A stretch of DNA of 64,000 nt from Modestobacter sp. L9-4 (GCF_019112525.1 NZ_CP077800.1:372001-436000), one strand, 5' to 3'. Shown: positions 41,398-50,476, counted from the stretch's first letter. The notes: generated by a model from the letters alone, not told the origin. Made by a program: numbers and translations.

Positions 41398-41898
41398 GTG
41401 ACCACCATCGCCGTCGTGGGCAACCCGAAGCCGAACTCCCGCACCCGCGCCGCCGCCGAGCGCGTCGTGGCCGAGCTGACCGGCGCACCGCCGGACCGGG
41501 TCGTGGACGTCGTCGACCTGGGCGCCGGGCTGCTGGGCTGGGGTGACCCCGCGGTCGCCGAGGCCGTCGAGGCGCTGCGCCGGGCGGAGGTCGCCGTCGT
41601 GGCGAGCCCGACCTACAAGGCCACCTACACCGGCCTGCTGAAGCTGTTCCTGGACCAGGTGGGCACCGGTGACCTGGCCGGGGTGGTCGCCGTCCCGCTC
41701 ATGCTCGGCGGGGGGCCGACGCACGCGCTGGCGCCGGAGCTGCTGCTGAAGCCGGTACTGGTCGAGCTGGGCGCCACGACACCCACCCGGGGGCTCTACC
41801 TGGTCGACCGGGTGTGGGACGCCCCCGGTCCACTGGAGGAGTGGGCGGCCGTCGCCCGCCGACAGGTGACCGCTGCCCGCACCGCCGGCCGCGACTGA
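41398..41898 (+). CDS. NAD(P)H-dependent FMN reductase (SsuE-like)
   Basis: 166 residues, flavodoxin-like. FMN loop GNPKPNSRTRAAAERV at the N-terminus and the ASPTYKATYTGLLKLFLDQV segment typical of SsuE. Reduces FMN for sulphonate-type or other LLM monooxygenases. It is divergent from the SAM-IV-controlled PLP enzyme, so the 60-base gap may control both directions. It may serve the LLM enzymes at 28.9-31.4 kb together with the split-barrel reductase. Confidence 0.9.
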   Translation: MTTIAVVGNPKPNSRTRAAAERVVAELTGAPPDRVVDVVDLGAGLLGWGDPAVAEAVEALRRAEVAVVASPTYKATYTGLLKLFLDQVGTGDLAGVVAVPLMLGGGPTHALAPELLLKPVLVELGATTPTRGLYLVDRVWDAPGPLEEWAAVARRQVTAARTAGRD

Positions 41899-41911
41899 CC
41901 TCCCGACGGCA

Positions 41912-41945
41912 CGAGGCCCCCGCTCGACGGTGAGCGGGGGCCTCG
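41912..41945. terminator. bidirectional hairpin terminator
   Basis: Perfect 14-bp stem (41912-41925 with 41932-41945) between the converging FMN reductase and xylanase genes. Confidence 0.75.
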
Positions 41946-41996
41946 GCCTGTTCGGGTCCCGTCCGGGACGCGGTCAGCGCCCCGGACGGGGAAAGG

Positions 41997-44744
41997 TCAC
42001 TTCCGGACGTCGACGGTGACCGTGTTCGTGCTGGTCACCTTCGCGCCGAAGCTGTCCGTCATCGTCAGCGTGCAGTCGAACGTCGCCGTCCCGACCTGCG
42101 TGGGGGTGCCCCGCAGCTGGAAGGTGGCGTTCTGCTCGGCCGGGTAGTCGCGGTTGGTGACCTGCTGGGCCGACCCGGGGGCCAGCTCCAGCTTCATCGC
42201 CGGACCGGACTTCTGAGTGCAGCTGAGGGCGAACGAGCTGCCCACGAGCGTGCCCGTGCCCTTGTTGCCGAACTGCACGACCACCTGGACGTTCTGCTTC
42301 ACGTTGGCCCGGACGACCGACCCGTTGTTGATCTGTGAGTACAGCTTCGTCGTCGTGGGCGGCGCGGTGACGACCACGTCGAAGCTCACCGGGTTGGCCG
42401 TGTTCCCGGCCCTGTCCGTGGCGGTGCAGGTGACCTTGGTGGTGCCGATCGGGAACAGCGAGCCCGACGGCGGGGTGCAGACCGGGGTGACCGCGCCGTC
42501 GCGGGTGTCGCCGGCGGTCACCGCGTAGGTCACCGTCGCGCCCTTGGTGCTGATGGAGGTGGCGTACACGGTGTCGTGCCCGGCGATGCGGGGCGCGAGC
42601 TGGTCGCTCGGACGCGCCGCGAGCTGCTCCGGGTCGACGATGCCCCAGTAGGCGGGCTTGGCCTCGAGCTGGTCACCGAAGGGCAGCGGCGCCTCCCACG
42701 GGCGGGCCGCCGGCCACGTCCGCAGCCAGCTGCGGGCGTTGTCCAGACCCCAGAAGGTCACCGACTGGATCGAGTCGCTGTGGGTGCGCAGCATGTCGAA
42801 CAGGTCGCGGTAGTAGTAGCCGACCTCGGTCTCGGCCTCGGCCTGGTCGGCCATCCCGGGGCGGTGCTGCGGCACGGTGCCGGCGCTGACGTCGGCGCCG
42901 TTGTTCTCCGCCGAGTCGCTGACGTCCAGCTCGGTGATCGCCTGCAGCAGCGGGTGCCCGGTGCGGGCGCTGAGCTGCTCGACGGCGGTGAGCGAGTCGT
43001 CCAGCCACTCGATCGGCCGGCTGAAGTCGACGTGCGCCTGGTGGCCCACCCCGTCGATCGGCGCCCCGGCCTTCACCAGCGAGTCGATCAGCTCGAGGTA
43101 GTCGGCCCGCTTCGTGGGCATCTCGGTGTTGTAGTCGTTGAGGAACAGCTTCTGCTGCGGGAAGTACCTGTCGGCGATGCCGAAGGCCTTGGCCACCCAC
43201 TGCTCGCCCAGCACCCGGTAGTACGGGCTGTTGCGCATGTCGTGGGCGTTGCCGTTGGCGCCGTCCTCGATCGTCTCGTTGGCCACGTCCCAGGCCCAGA
43301 TCGGGACGGGCTTGCCGCTGGCTGCGTAGCGGGCGTTGACGTGGTCGGCGATGCCCTTGACGTGCGCGTCCATGTGCCTGAGCAGCGTGGCCTGGTCGGC
43401 CGCGGAGTTCGTCAGCGTGTGGTGGTCCACGTCGTCCTGGAAGAACCAGGCCGGGGTCTGGGAGTGCCAGAACAGCACGTGGCCGTAGACCTGCACGTTG
43501 TTCGCGTCGGCGAAGTCCAGCAGCCGGTCGAGGTTGCCGAAGGTGAAGTTCCCCTGCGTCGGCTCGGTGCTCTCGGGCTTGCCGTCGTTCTCCGGGGTGA
43601 AGGAGTTGAACTGCTTGGTGTAGAGCTTCGAGGGCCGGCCCACGGTCTCCCGCGAGTCGATGGCGGTGCTCACGTGCTCGAAGCCCTGCGCACCGAGCAC
43701 GTCCTTGAGCGCCGGGACGTCCTGGATCGGCTCCTCCACGATCGGCGTCAACGTCAGGTCGTCGATGGTGAAGGCGACGTTGGCGGTGCCCTCGACGTAC
43801 AGCTGCGCCTTGTCGATCGGCGCACCCAGGACGTAGGTGCCCGTCAGCTGGGTCCAGGCGTCGGCCGAGACGACGGCGGCGGCGCCACCGACACCCTCGT
43901 AGTTGGTGACCGTGCCCTTGTCGCGCTGCACGGACAGCTGCAGGGACGCCGGCGCCTGGCCCGGGGCGAGCTTGGCCCACACCGAGACGCGCACGGCCTG
44001 GCCGATCGCGACGTTCTTCGTCACGTCGATGGCCGGGCCCTGCCAGTTCTGCAGCCGGTTGGTCACGGCCAGCCCGGCGGTGCCGTTGCGGCCGGCGCCG
44101 GCGGTGACGGCGACCTTCGCGTCACCGCGAGGGGCCCAGCCCTGCAGGCCGGACTCGAAGTCCGTCGACAGCGGCAGTGCGGTGCCCGGCGTCACGGGCG
44201 CGGCGGCCTCGCCGACGATGCGGACGTCGTCGAGGAAGAACTGCTGGGTCGCGTCGGGGCTCTCCAGGTAGACCTCGAGGCTGCTGTTCGCGGTGGCGAA
44301 GGTGTAGCGGCCGCTGACCTTGGTCCAGCCCGTGTCGTTGACGGCGACCTGGTAGGCGACCGAGTCGTAGCTGGTCGTGCCGGTGGCGGACGGGGTGCGC
44401 GCGACGCTCAGCGAGACCTGGTCGGCGCCGGAGCCGGCGGGCAGCTTGACCCAGGCCTCGATGTCGTAGGTGCCGGCCGGCATCAGCGTCTTCCCGTCGA
44501 GGGCGGGGCCGTTCCAGGCCTGCGAGCGGCCGGTGGTCAGCAGGCTCGACGTGCCGGTGTGGGCCTCGGCGGTGCTGACGGCGACCTTCGCGTCACCGCG
44601 GCCGAAGAAGGCGGCGGTGCCGGACTCGAACCCGGTCTCGAAGACAGTGGAGGGGGCGGCGGACGCGGCGGGGGCGGCCAGCAGGCCCACCCCTCCGGCC
44701 ATGGCGAGGCACAGTGCCCCGGCTCCCAGACGACGTTGTCCCAT
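41997..44744 (-). CDS. secreted endo-1,4-beta-xylanase, GH10 with two CBM-like modules
   Basis: 915 residues. Sec signal peptide about 1-29 (ends APAASAA). Two related carbohydrate-binding beta-sandwich modules at about 35-178 and 193-333; both contain GDAKVAV and end in an FxxDD(V/L) strand. GH10 barrel about 345-705 with acid/base E490 in WAWDVANETIED and nucleophile E605 in AITELDVSD. Then an HYR/Ig-like region (about 715-795) and a C-terminal beta domain. It cuts xylan outside the cell. ATG 44744 has GAGGAG upstream; three spaced CGGAAGT-type repeats precede it. Confidence 0.93.
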   Translation of the reverse strand: MGQRRLGAGALCLAMAGGVGLLAAPAASAAPSTVFETGFESGTAAFFGRGDAKVAVSTAEAHTGTSSLLTTGRSQAWNGPALDGKTLMPAGTYDIEAWVKLPAGSGADQVSLSVARTPSATGTTSYDSVAYQVAVNDTGWTKVSGRYTFATANSSLEVYLESPDATQQFFLDDVRIVGEAAAPVTPGTALPLSTDFESGLQGWAPRGDAKVAVTAGAGRNGTAGLAVTNRLQNWQGPAIDVTKNVAIGQAVRVSVWAKLAPGQAPASLQLSVQRDKGTVTNYEGVGGAAAVVSADAWTQLTGTYVLGAPIDKAQLYVEGTANVAFTIDDLTLTPIVEEPIQDVPALKDVLGAQGFEHVSTAIDSRETVGRPSKLYTKQFNSFTPENDGKPESTEPTQGNFTFGNLDRLLDFADANNVQVYGHVLFWHSQTPAWFFQDDVDHHTLTNSAADQATLLRHMDAHVKGIADHVNARYAASGKPVPIWAWDVANETIEDGANGNAHDMRNSPYYRVLGEQWVAKAFGIADRYFPQQKLFLNDYNTEMPTKRADYLELIDSLVKAGAPIDGVGHQAHVDFSRPIEWLDDSLTAVEQLSARTGHPLLQAITELDVSDSAENNGADVSAGTVPQHRPGMADQAEAETEVGYYYRDLFDMLRTHSDSIQSVTFWGLDNARSWLRTWPAARPWEAPLPFGDQLEAKPAYWGIVDPEQLAARPSDQLAPRIAGHDTVYATSISTKGATVTYAVTAGDTRDGAVTPVCTPPSGSLFPIGTTKVTCTATDRAGNTANPVSFDVVVTAPPTTTKLYSQINNGSVVRANVKQNVQVVVQFGNKGTGTLVGSSFALSCTQKSGPAMKLELAPGSAQQVTNRDYPAEQNATFQLRGTPTQVGTATFDCTLTMTDSFGAKVTSTNTVTVDVRK

Positions 44745-45088
44745 GTGTGGCGTTCTCCTCGGGCGGCGGTGCTCGGGTGGAGGTAACGGAAAGTGTCGGA
44801 AGTCGCTCGGCACTGCGCGGAAGTGAAACATCGCTGCAATCCGGGGTCAACGGTCTCGTCATCTCCGGTCGGTCTGCCCGCGGGGTCGGTCAGACGCCCG
44901 CCGATCACCCGGCGTGACGGCCCAACGCATCAACAACTTCCGGAAGCTGCTAGGTTCGGCGCGTCGACGGCGCGTCGCTCACCCTGAGTCCCGGCTGTGC
45001 TCGTGCAGGTGATCTGGGACACGGGCGGGCAGACGACGCCGAACGGGAGCTCGCGGTGGTCCGGACGGCGTGTGCCATCGTCGGCGGC
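44745..45088. other. 344-base divergent control region of xylanase and pdxY
   Basis: No gene visible. It holds the xylanase ribosome site, a TTGACC-type -35 on the minus strand near 44862-44867, repeats at 44787-44824, the palindrome CTTCCGGAAG at 44937-44946 and a TAGGTT -10 at 44951-44956 pointing towards pdxY. Between 44957 and 45088 I see nothing more than a possible 5' leader. Confidence 0.45.
44787..44824. repeat. helically phased CGGAA(A)GT repeats before the xylanase gene
   Basis: CGGAAAGT at 44787, CGGAAGT at 44797 and CGGAAGT at 44818 are spaced 10 and 21 bases, one and two DNA turns, so all face the same side. This looks like a regulator array for the xylanase promoter. Confidence 0.45.
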
Positions 45089-45946
45089 ATGGTGAACGTC
45101 CTGTCCGTCCAGTCGCACGTGGCCTACGGGCACGCGGGCAACGCCTCGGCGGTCTTCCCGCTGCAGCGGCTGGGCATCGAGGTCTGGCCGGTGCACACCG
45201 TGCAGTTCTCCAACCACACCGGCTACGGCGCCTGGACCGGGCGGGTCTTCGACGGCCAGGCCGTCGAGGAGGTCGTGCAGGGCATCGAGGACCGCGGCGT
45301 GCTCGGCAGCTGCGACGCCGTCCTGTCCGGCTACCTGGGCTCGGCCGACATCGGCCACGCGGTGCTCGGCGCGGTGGCGAAGGTGCGGGCCGCCAACCCC
45401 GACGCCGTGTGGTGCTGCGACCCGGTGATCGGCGACGTCGGGCGCGGGGTGTTCGTCCGCCCCGGCATCCCGGAGTTCCTGCGCGAGGTCGCCGTCCCGG
45501 CCGCCGACGTCGTCACGCCCAACCACTTCGAGCTCGACCTGCTCGCCCAGCGCGAGACCCGCACGCTGGCCGAGGTCGCCGAGGCCGTGGCCGTCGTCCA
45601 GGCGCTGGGCCCGCGGGTCGTGCTGACCACATCCCTGGTCACCGACGACACCCCCGACGACGCCGTCGACCTGCTCGCGTCCGAGGGCGGCCGGCACTTC
45701 CGGGTGCGCACGCCGCGGCTGGACGTGTCGGTCAACGGCGCCGGTGACGCCATCGCCGCCCTGTTCCTGGCGCACTGGCTGCGCACCCGGTCGGCCGAGC
45801 AGGCCCTGGGTGCGGCGGCGGCCTCGGTGTTCGGGCTGCTGCGGATGACCGCCGAGGCCGGTTCCCGCGAGATCCTGCTGGTCGCCGCGCAGGACGAGTA
45901 CGTGTCCCCCACCCGCACCTTCGACGTGACCGAGGTCCGACCATGA
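45089..45946 (+). CDS. pdxY: pyridoxal kinase
   Basis: About 285 residues from ATG 45089. The start MVNVLSVQSHVAYGHAGNAS is the conserved PdxY/PdxK N-terminus; CDPVIGDVGRGVFVRPGI and NGAGDAIAALFLAHWL (GAGD catalytic Asp) follow. Phosphorylates pyridoxal with ATP, salvaging PLP used by the many PLP enzymes. A GTG at 45056 is in frame but adds residues not seen in the family. Overlaps the next gene by ATGA. Confidence 0.92.
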   Translation: MVNVLSVQSHVAYGHAGNASAVFPLQRLGIEVWPVHTVQFSNHTGYGAWTGRVFDGQAVEEVVQGIEDRGVLGSCDAVLSGYLGSADIGHAVLGAVAKVRAANPDAVWCCDPVIGDVGRGVFVRPGIPEFLREVAVPAADVVTPNHFELDLLAQRETRTLAEVAEAVAVVQALGPRVVLTTSLVTDDTPDDAVDLLASEGGRHFRVRTPRLDVSVNGAGDAIAALFLAHWLRTRSAEQALGAAAASVFGLLRMTAEAGSREILLVAAQDEYVSPTRTFDVTEVRP

Positions 45947-46416
45947 CCGACTTCCCCGCCCTGTCCGAGCTCGCCGCCCAGGAGGCCGAGCTGCAGCTGC
46001 CCGGCTTCACCAACGACGACGCCTGGGCCCTCGGCTCGGCGCTCGTCGCCCGTGCGCAGGCCGAGCAGCTGCCGGTCGCGATCGAGATCTCGCGGCACTC
46101 CCACCAGCTCTTCCACGCCGCACTGCCCGGCGCGACGCCGGACAACGACACCTGGATCGCCCGCAAGGCCGCCACGGTGCACCGGTTCGGGCACAGCTCG
46201 CTGTACGTCGGGCAGCGCTCCCGGGAGGCCGGGACGACGTTCGAGGCGGAGTTCGGCCTGGACCCCGAGCGCTACGTGGCCCACGGCGGCGGCTTCCCGG
46301 TGATCGTGCGGGACGTCGGCCCGGTCGGCGTCGTCGTGGTCTCCGGGCTGCCGCAGGTCGAGGACCACGCGATGGTGGTCGCCGCGCTGCGGGCCCACCT
46401 GGCGACCCGGGGCTGA
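45943..46416 (+). CDS. UPF0303/HbpS-like protein
   Basis: 157 residues. Matches UPF0303 with AIEISRHSHQLFHAALPGAT, DNDTWIARKAATVHRFGHSS and FPVIVRDVGPVGVVVVSGLP. The fold is related to haem-degrading-domain (HbpS/GlcG) proteins; function is not established. The overlap with pdxY indicates co-expression. Confidence 0.85.
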   Translation: MTDFPALSELAAQEAELQLPGFTNDDAWALGSALVARAQAEQLPVAIEISRHSHQLFHAALPGATPDNDTWIARKAATVHRFGHSSLYVGQRSREAGTTFEAEFGLDPERYVAHGGGFPVIVRDVGPVGVVVVSGLPQVEDHAMVVAALRAHLATRG

Positions 46417-46443
46417 CCGGCCGGCCGGCTCTCCCTCACGGCG

Positions 46444-46449
46444 TAGCGT
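46444..46449 (+). promoter_or_regulatory. -10 box upstream of the small Cys protein
   Basis: TAGCGT, 92 bases before ATG 46542. No start codon lies at the leaderless distance, so a leadered mRNA is likely. Confidence 0.35.
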
Positions 46450-46541
46450 CGGGGTCACGGTCCAACTCGCGCCAGGTCCCGACGACCGTCGGGCGCCGCG
46501 CACTCCTCCCGCCGCGCCGTCGGCGGAGTCAGGCCAGTGCC

Positions 46542-46757
46542 ATGACCGCATCCCCGTCCGCCACCACCTCGCCCTTCGCCAGCGACGCCCCGCCGCTGGC
46601 CGAGGCCCCCGAGGCCGCCCACGCCGGCGTGCCCGAGGCCCCTGGGTGCCCGGCCTGCGCGCACCCGATGAGCGCGCACGACCGGATCGGCGTCCGGTTC
46701 TGCCTGGCCACCACCGCCGGCGGGACCCGGCGCGGCTGCGTCTGCAGCGCGTCCTGA
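46542..46757 (+). CDS. small Cys-rich protein with RGCVC tail
   Basis: 71 residues. The first 33 are Ala/Pro-rich and low in complexity. The second half has CPACAHPMSAHDRIGVRFC and ends RGCVCSAS, giving five Cys and two His that could bind zinc. I recall similar small RGC(V/I)C proteins in actinobacteria with no known function. Weak ribosome site; composition matches its neighbours. Confidence 0.65.
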   Translation: MTASPSATTSPFASDAPPLAEAPEAAHAGVPEAPGCPACAHPMSAHDRIGVRFCLATTAGGTRRGCVCSAS

Positions 46758-46778
46758 CCCCGCCGGCGGCGGATCGGC

Positions 46779-47891
46779 TCAGCCGCCGACCGGGGTGAAC
46801 GCGCCGCGGCCGACGCGCACGACCTCACCGGCGTCGGCCGGGAGCCCGAGGAACTCCGTGACGCTCCACGCCGAGGCGTAGAGCCCGCCGTCCCGGGCCA
46901 GCAGGCCGGTCGGCATGGTGACCTGGGCGGTGCTGCGCTCGCCGTGCCGGGTCACCTTGGTGACCTCACCGACCGTGGCCGGGTCGAAGTCCGGACCCGG
47001 CTCACCCTCCGGCGCCCCCTCCCCGACGTTCGACACGTAGACCGTGCCGCGCCGGTCGACGGCCAGCCCGGTCGGCGCGGTGAGCCCCTCGATCACGTCG
47101 AGCACGCGACCGCGCGGGGAGAGCACGTACACCCGGCCCGCGCCGGGCACGTCGGCGCCCAGCGTGCTGACGTACACCTCGCCCCACGGGCCCTCGGCGA
47201 TGCCGGTCGGCACCGGGTCGCAGCCGACGGTGCCCGGGTTGTTCTCCGCGCCGGCGCAACCGGGGACGTCGGTGACCAGCGGCGGGACGAAGAACGTCGA
47301 CACCTCGCCGCTGTGCCGGTCGACCGACAGGACGGCGTTGGCGCCCGCGTCGGCCACCAGCACCCGCCGACCCTGGGCCAGCACGGCGTAGGGGTTGGAC
47401 AGCGCGTCGACGGGCGCGCCGTCGGGGCCGAACTGCAGCTGGCCGTCGGGGTTGGCCGCCAGCTCGTAGGCCAGCAGGTCGATGGTCTGCAGCACCTCGC
47501 CGCCGGGCTCGGCGACCACCAGGGAGCTGGCCCCCGGCAGCGGCGGCGCCGGCTCCTCGCCCTCCGCCGGCGGTCCGGCCTCCCCGGTGGCGACGTACAG
47601 CCGGCCCCGGTCGTAGTCCACGCCCTGCGGTGTGGCGAGCCCGCTGAGCAGGGTCTCGACCCTGCCCGACCGCAGCGAGACCGAGGACACCTCCCCGCTG
47701 CCGGACTCGGCGACCACGACCCGGTCGCCCCGGTAGTCGCTCAGCTGGCGGGGACCGTCCAGCCCGCCGGCCACGGTGCTGACCGGTGCGCCGTGACCGT
47801 GGCCGCCACCGGCGCCCGCCGGGGTCGCCGGCAGCACCACCAGCGCGGCGCCGGCCGCGACGAGCACGGCGGTCTTCCTGGAACGCCTCAT
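46779..47891 (-). CDS. secreted ScyD/ScyE-like beta-propeller protein
   Basis: 370 residues from ATG 47891, with GAGAGGGAG upstream. Signal peptide MRRSRKTAVLVAAGAALVVL ending near PAGA. Repeating strands with LYVATGEAG, PTGIAEGPWGEVYVSTLG and PTGLAVDRRGTVYVSNVGEG fit NHL/SMP-30-type propeller blades of the ScyD/ScyE family. Exported; ligand unknown. It stands alone on the minus strand. Confidence 0.85.
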   Translation of the reverse strand: MRRSRKTAVLVAAGAALVVLPATPAGAGGGHGHGAPVSTVAGGLDGPRQLSDYRGDRVVVAESGSGEVSSVSLRSGRVETLLSGLATPQGVDYDRGRLYVATGEAGPPAEGEEPAPPLPGASSLVVAEPGGEVLQTIDLLAYELAANPDGQLQFGPDGAPVDALSNPYAVLAQGRRVLVADAGANAVLSVDRHSGEVSTFFVPPLVTDVPGCAGAENNPGTVGCDPVPTGIAEGPWGEVYVSTLGADVPGAGRVYVLSPRGRVLDVIEGLTAPTGLAVDRRGTVYVSNVGEGAPEGEPGPDFDPATVGEVTKVTRHGERSTAQVTMPTGLLARDGGLYASAWSVTEFLGLPADAGEVVRVGRGAFTPVGG

Positions 47892-48048
47892 CGAGCTCCC
47901 TCTCGATCTCCCCCGCGTCTGTGGACCTGCTGTGACGCCGGACACCTTCCTCGCCCCGTCGGTCGGCGCTCAACGGGTCGTCGGGAGCGGTGTCGCGCGC
48001 CGTCGCAGGCGGTAGCGGCGTGCTGCCACGGCGGCCGTACCCGGCACC

Positions 48049-48054
48049 TACAGT
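48049..48054 (+). promoter_or_regulatory. leaderless -10 box for the pentapeptide-repeat gene
   Basis: TACAGT ends six bases before GTG 48061. Confidence 0.55.
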
Positions 48055-48060
48055 CGGCCG

Positions 48061-48951
48061 GTGACCGTGCCGCCTCCCCCCTCGCCGACGGCGCCCGACC
48101 CGGCGGCGCCCGACCTGGCGGCCCTGCGCGCCGACCTGACCGCCGACTGCAGCCGCTGCGTCGGGCTGTGCTGCGTGGCCCCGGCGTTCGCCGCCTCGGC
48201 CGACTTCGCGATCGACAAGCCGGCCGGCACCCCGTGCCCGAACCTGCGCAGCGACTCCCGCTGCGGCATCCACGACCGGCTGCGCGACCGGGGCTTCCCC
48301 GGCTGCACGGTCTTCGACTGCCTGGGCGCCGGCCAGCGGGTCACCCAGCAGACCCTCGGCGGCGCCGACTGGCGGTCCGACCCCGGGACGGCGACGACGA
48401 TGTTCGCGGTGTTCCCGGTGATGCGGCAGCTGACCGAGCTGCTCTGGCACCTCATCGAGGCCGCCACCCTGCTCCCCGACGGGCCGCTGCGCGCCGCCGT
48501 CGAGACGGCCCGCGCCCGCACCGAGCAGCACACCCTCGCCCCGGCGCCGGACCTGGTGGCACTGGACGCCGGGAGCCTGCGCGCCGAGGTCGGCGCGCTG
48601 CTGGACCAGGTCAGCGAGACCGTCCGCGCCGACGTGCCCGGCCGGGCGCGCGACCGGCGCGGCGCCGACCTGATGGGCGCCTCGCTGCGCGGGGCGCAGC
48701 TGCGTGGCGCGAGCCTGCGCGGCGCGTACCTGATCGGCGCCGACCTGCGGGGTGCGGACCTGCGGCGGGCCGACCTCCTCGGGGCCGACCTGCGGGCCGC
48801 CGACCTGCGCGGTGCCGACCTCACCGGCGCGCTGTTCCTCGTCCAGCCCCAGCTCACCGCGGCCACCGGCGACGCGGGCACCCGGCTGCCCGCGGGGCTC
48901 GCCCGTCCCGTCCAGTGGGCGGGGACCACCTTCGAGCGGCGCCGCCGCTGA
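48061..48951 (+). CDS. Cys-rich metal-chelating domain fused to pentapeptide repeats
   Basis: 296 residues. Residues 30-90 hold C30-x2-C33-x3-CC37-38, C59, C68, C82 and C87 ([32 protein letters not shown]), like the YkgJ/CxxCxxCC zinc/iron-chelating domain. After a helical middle region, about residues 198-262 are A(D/S)LRG-type pentapeptide repeats forming a right-handed beta-helix. No signal peptide. Role unknown; the start is fixed by the leaderless promoter. Confidence 0.85.
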   Translation: MTVPPPPSPTAPDPAAPDLAALRADLTADCSRCVGLCCVAPAFAASADFAIDKPAGTPCPNLRSDSRCGIHDRLRDRGFPGCTVFDCLGAGQRVTQQTLGGADWRSDPGTATTMFAVFPVMRQLTELLWHLIEAATLLPDGPLRAAVETARARTEQHTLAPAPDLVALDAGSLRAEVGALLDQVSETVRADVPGRARDRRGADLMGASLRGAQLRGASLRGAYLIGADLRGADLRRADLLGADLRAADLRGADLTGALFLVQPQLTAATGDAGTRLPAGLARPVQWAGTTFERRRR

Positions 48952-48959
48952 TCGCGCCC

Positions 48960-48965
48960 TAGCGT
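48960..48965 (+). promoter_or_regulatory. leaderless -10 box for the APC permease
   Basis: TAGCGT ends six bases before GTG 48972. Confidence 0.6.
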
Positions 48966-48971
48966 GGCGCG

Positions 48972-50456
48972 GTGCAACTGTTCCGGACGAAGTCCCTCGA
49001 GGCCATCCAGTCCGACGTCGGCTCCGACGACGACGCCGGTACCGGCTCCGTCGGCCACCTGCAGAAACGGCTCAGCGCCCGGCACCTGATCGGCTTCGGC
49101 ATCGGCGTGGTCATCGGCACCGGCATCTTCACCCTCACCGGCATCCAGGCCCGGGAGACCGCCGGCCCGGCCGTGGTGATCAGCTTCGCCCTGGCCGGGG
49201 TCGTCGCCCTGCTCGCCGCGCTCTGCTACGCCGAGCTGGCCTCGAGCGTGCCGACCGCGGGCAGCGCGTACACCTACGCCTACGCCACCACCGGCGAGCT
49301 GCTGGCCTGGGTCATCGGCTGGGACCTGTTCCTCGAGTTCGCCTTCGGCGCCGCCGTCGTCGCCCGCGGGTGGTCGGCCTACATCGGCAACCTGCTGGAC
49401 CTGCCGCCCTCGCTGTTCGGCGAGGAAGCGACGGGCAACGTCGGCGCGGCGTTCATCGTCGTCGTCCTGACCCTGGTCGCGGTGCTGGGCATCAAGGAGT
49501 CGGCGCGGGTCACCAACGTGCTGGTCGTCGTCAAGGTCGCCGTCTGCGTGTTCGTCGTGGTCACCGGCATCTGGTTCGTCAAGGGCGCCAACCTCACCCC
49601 GTTCGTCCCCGCGGGCCAGCCGTCGGAGGACACCGGTGGCCTGGCCCAGCCGCTGATCTCGCTCATCGCGGGGCTGGAGCCGGCCACGTTCGGCATCGGC
49701 GGGGTGCTCACCGCGGCCGCCGTCGTCTTCTTCGCCTACACCGGCTTCGAGGCGGTGGCGAACCTGTCGGAGGAGACCCGCAAGCCCTCCCGCGACGTCC
49801 CGCTGGGACTGCTGGGCACCCTCGGGGTGGCCACCGCGCTCTACATCGGCGTCGCGTTCGTGGTCGTCGGGATGGTCAAGTACACCGACATCGACGCCGG
49901 CGCACCGATCGCCGACGCGTTCGACCAGGTCGGGCTGGGCTGGGCGTCGTCGCTGATCTCGCTCGCCGCCGTGGCCGGGCTGACGTCGGTGATCCTGGTC
50001 GACCTGCTCACGGTCAGCCGGATCGGCTTCGCCATGGGCCGCGACGGGCTGCTGCCGCCGGCGATCGCCAAGGTCAGCCCGCGCACCGGCACCCCGGTCC
50101 GGATGACGCTGGTCTACGCGGCCGCGGTCCTGGTGACGGCCACCTTCGTCCCGCTGGAGAGCCTGGCCAACCTGGTCAGCATCGGCACCCTGTTCGCGTT
50201 CGTGCTGGTGTCGATCGCCGTCCCGGTGCTGCGCCGCACCCGGCCGGACCTGCCTCGGTCGTTCCGGGTGCCGCTGTCCCCGATCGTCCCGGTGCTGTCC
50301 GCGCTGGCGTGCCTGTACCTGATGCTCAACCTGGAGGTGGAGACCTGGCTGCGCTTCCTGGCCTGGCTGCTGATCGGACTGGTGATCTACGCCCTCTACG
50401 GCTACCGGCACTCGCGGGTGGGCCACGAGGAGCGGGTCGCGCGCGGGAAGGGCTGA
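48972..50456 (+). CDS. APC-superfamily amino acid permease (YfnA/CAT-like)
   Basis: 494 residues, about 12-13 helices. Start of TM1 has the substrate-binding GIGVVIGTGIFTLTG; also ELASSVPTAGSAYTYAYATT and FFAYTGFEAVANLSEETRKP, typical of cationic amino acid transporters. Imports an amino acid by proton symport. Own leaderless promoter. No adjacent catabolic genes that would name the substrate. Confidence 0.92.
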   Translation: MQLFRTKSLEAIQSDVGSDDDAGTGSVGHLQKRLSARHLIGFGIGVVIGTGIFTLTGIQARETAGPAVVISFALAGVVALLAALCYAELASSVPTAGSAYTYAYATTGELLAWVIGWDLFLEFAFGAAVVARGWSAYIGNLLDLPPSLFGEEATGNVGAAFIVVVLTLVAVLGIKESARVTNVLVVVKVAVCVFVVVTGIWFVKGANLTPFVPAGQPSEDTGGLAQPLISLIAGLEPATFGIGGVLTAAAVVFFAYTGFEAVANLSEETRKPSRDVPLGLLGTLGVATALYIGVAFVVVGMVKYTDIDAGAPIADAFDQVGLGWASSLISLAAVAGLTSVILVDLLTVSRIGFAMGRDGLLPPAIAKVSPRTGTPVRMTLVYAAAVLVTATFVPLESLANLVSIGTLFAFVLVSIAVPVLRRTRPDLPRSFRVPLSPIVPVLSALACLYLMLNLEVETWLRFLAWLLIGLVIYALYGYRHSRVGHEERVARGKG

Positions 50457-50476
50457 CCGGCGCGCGACCGCCGGGC

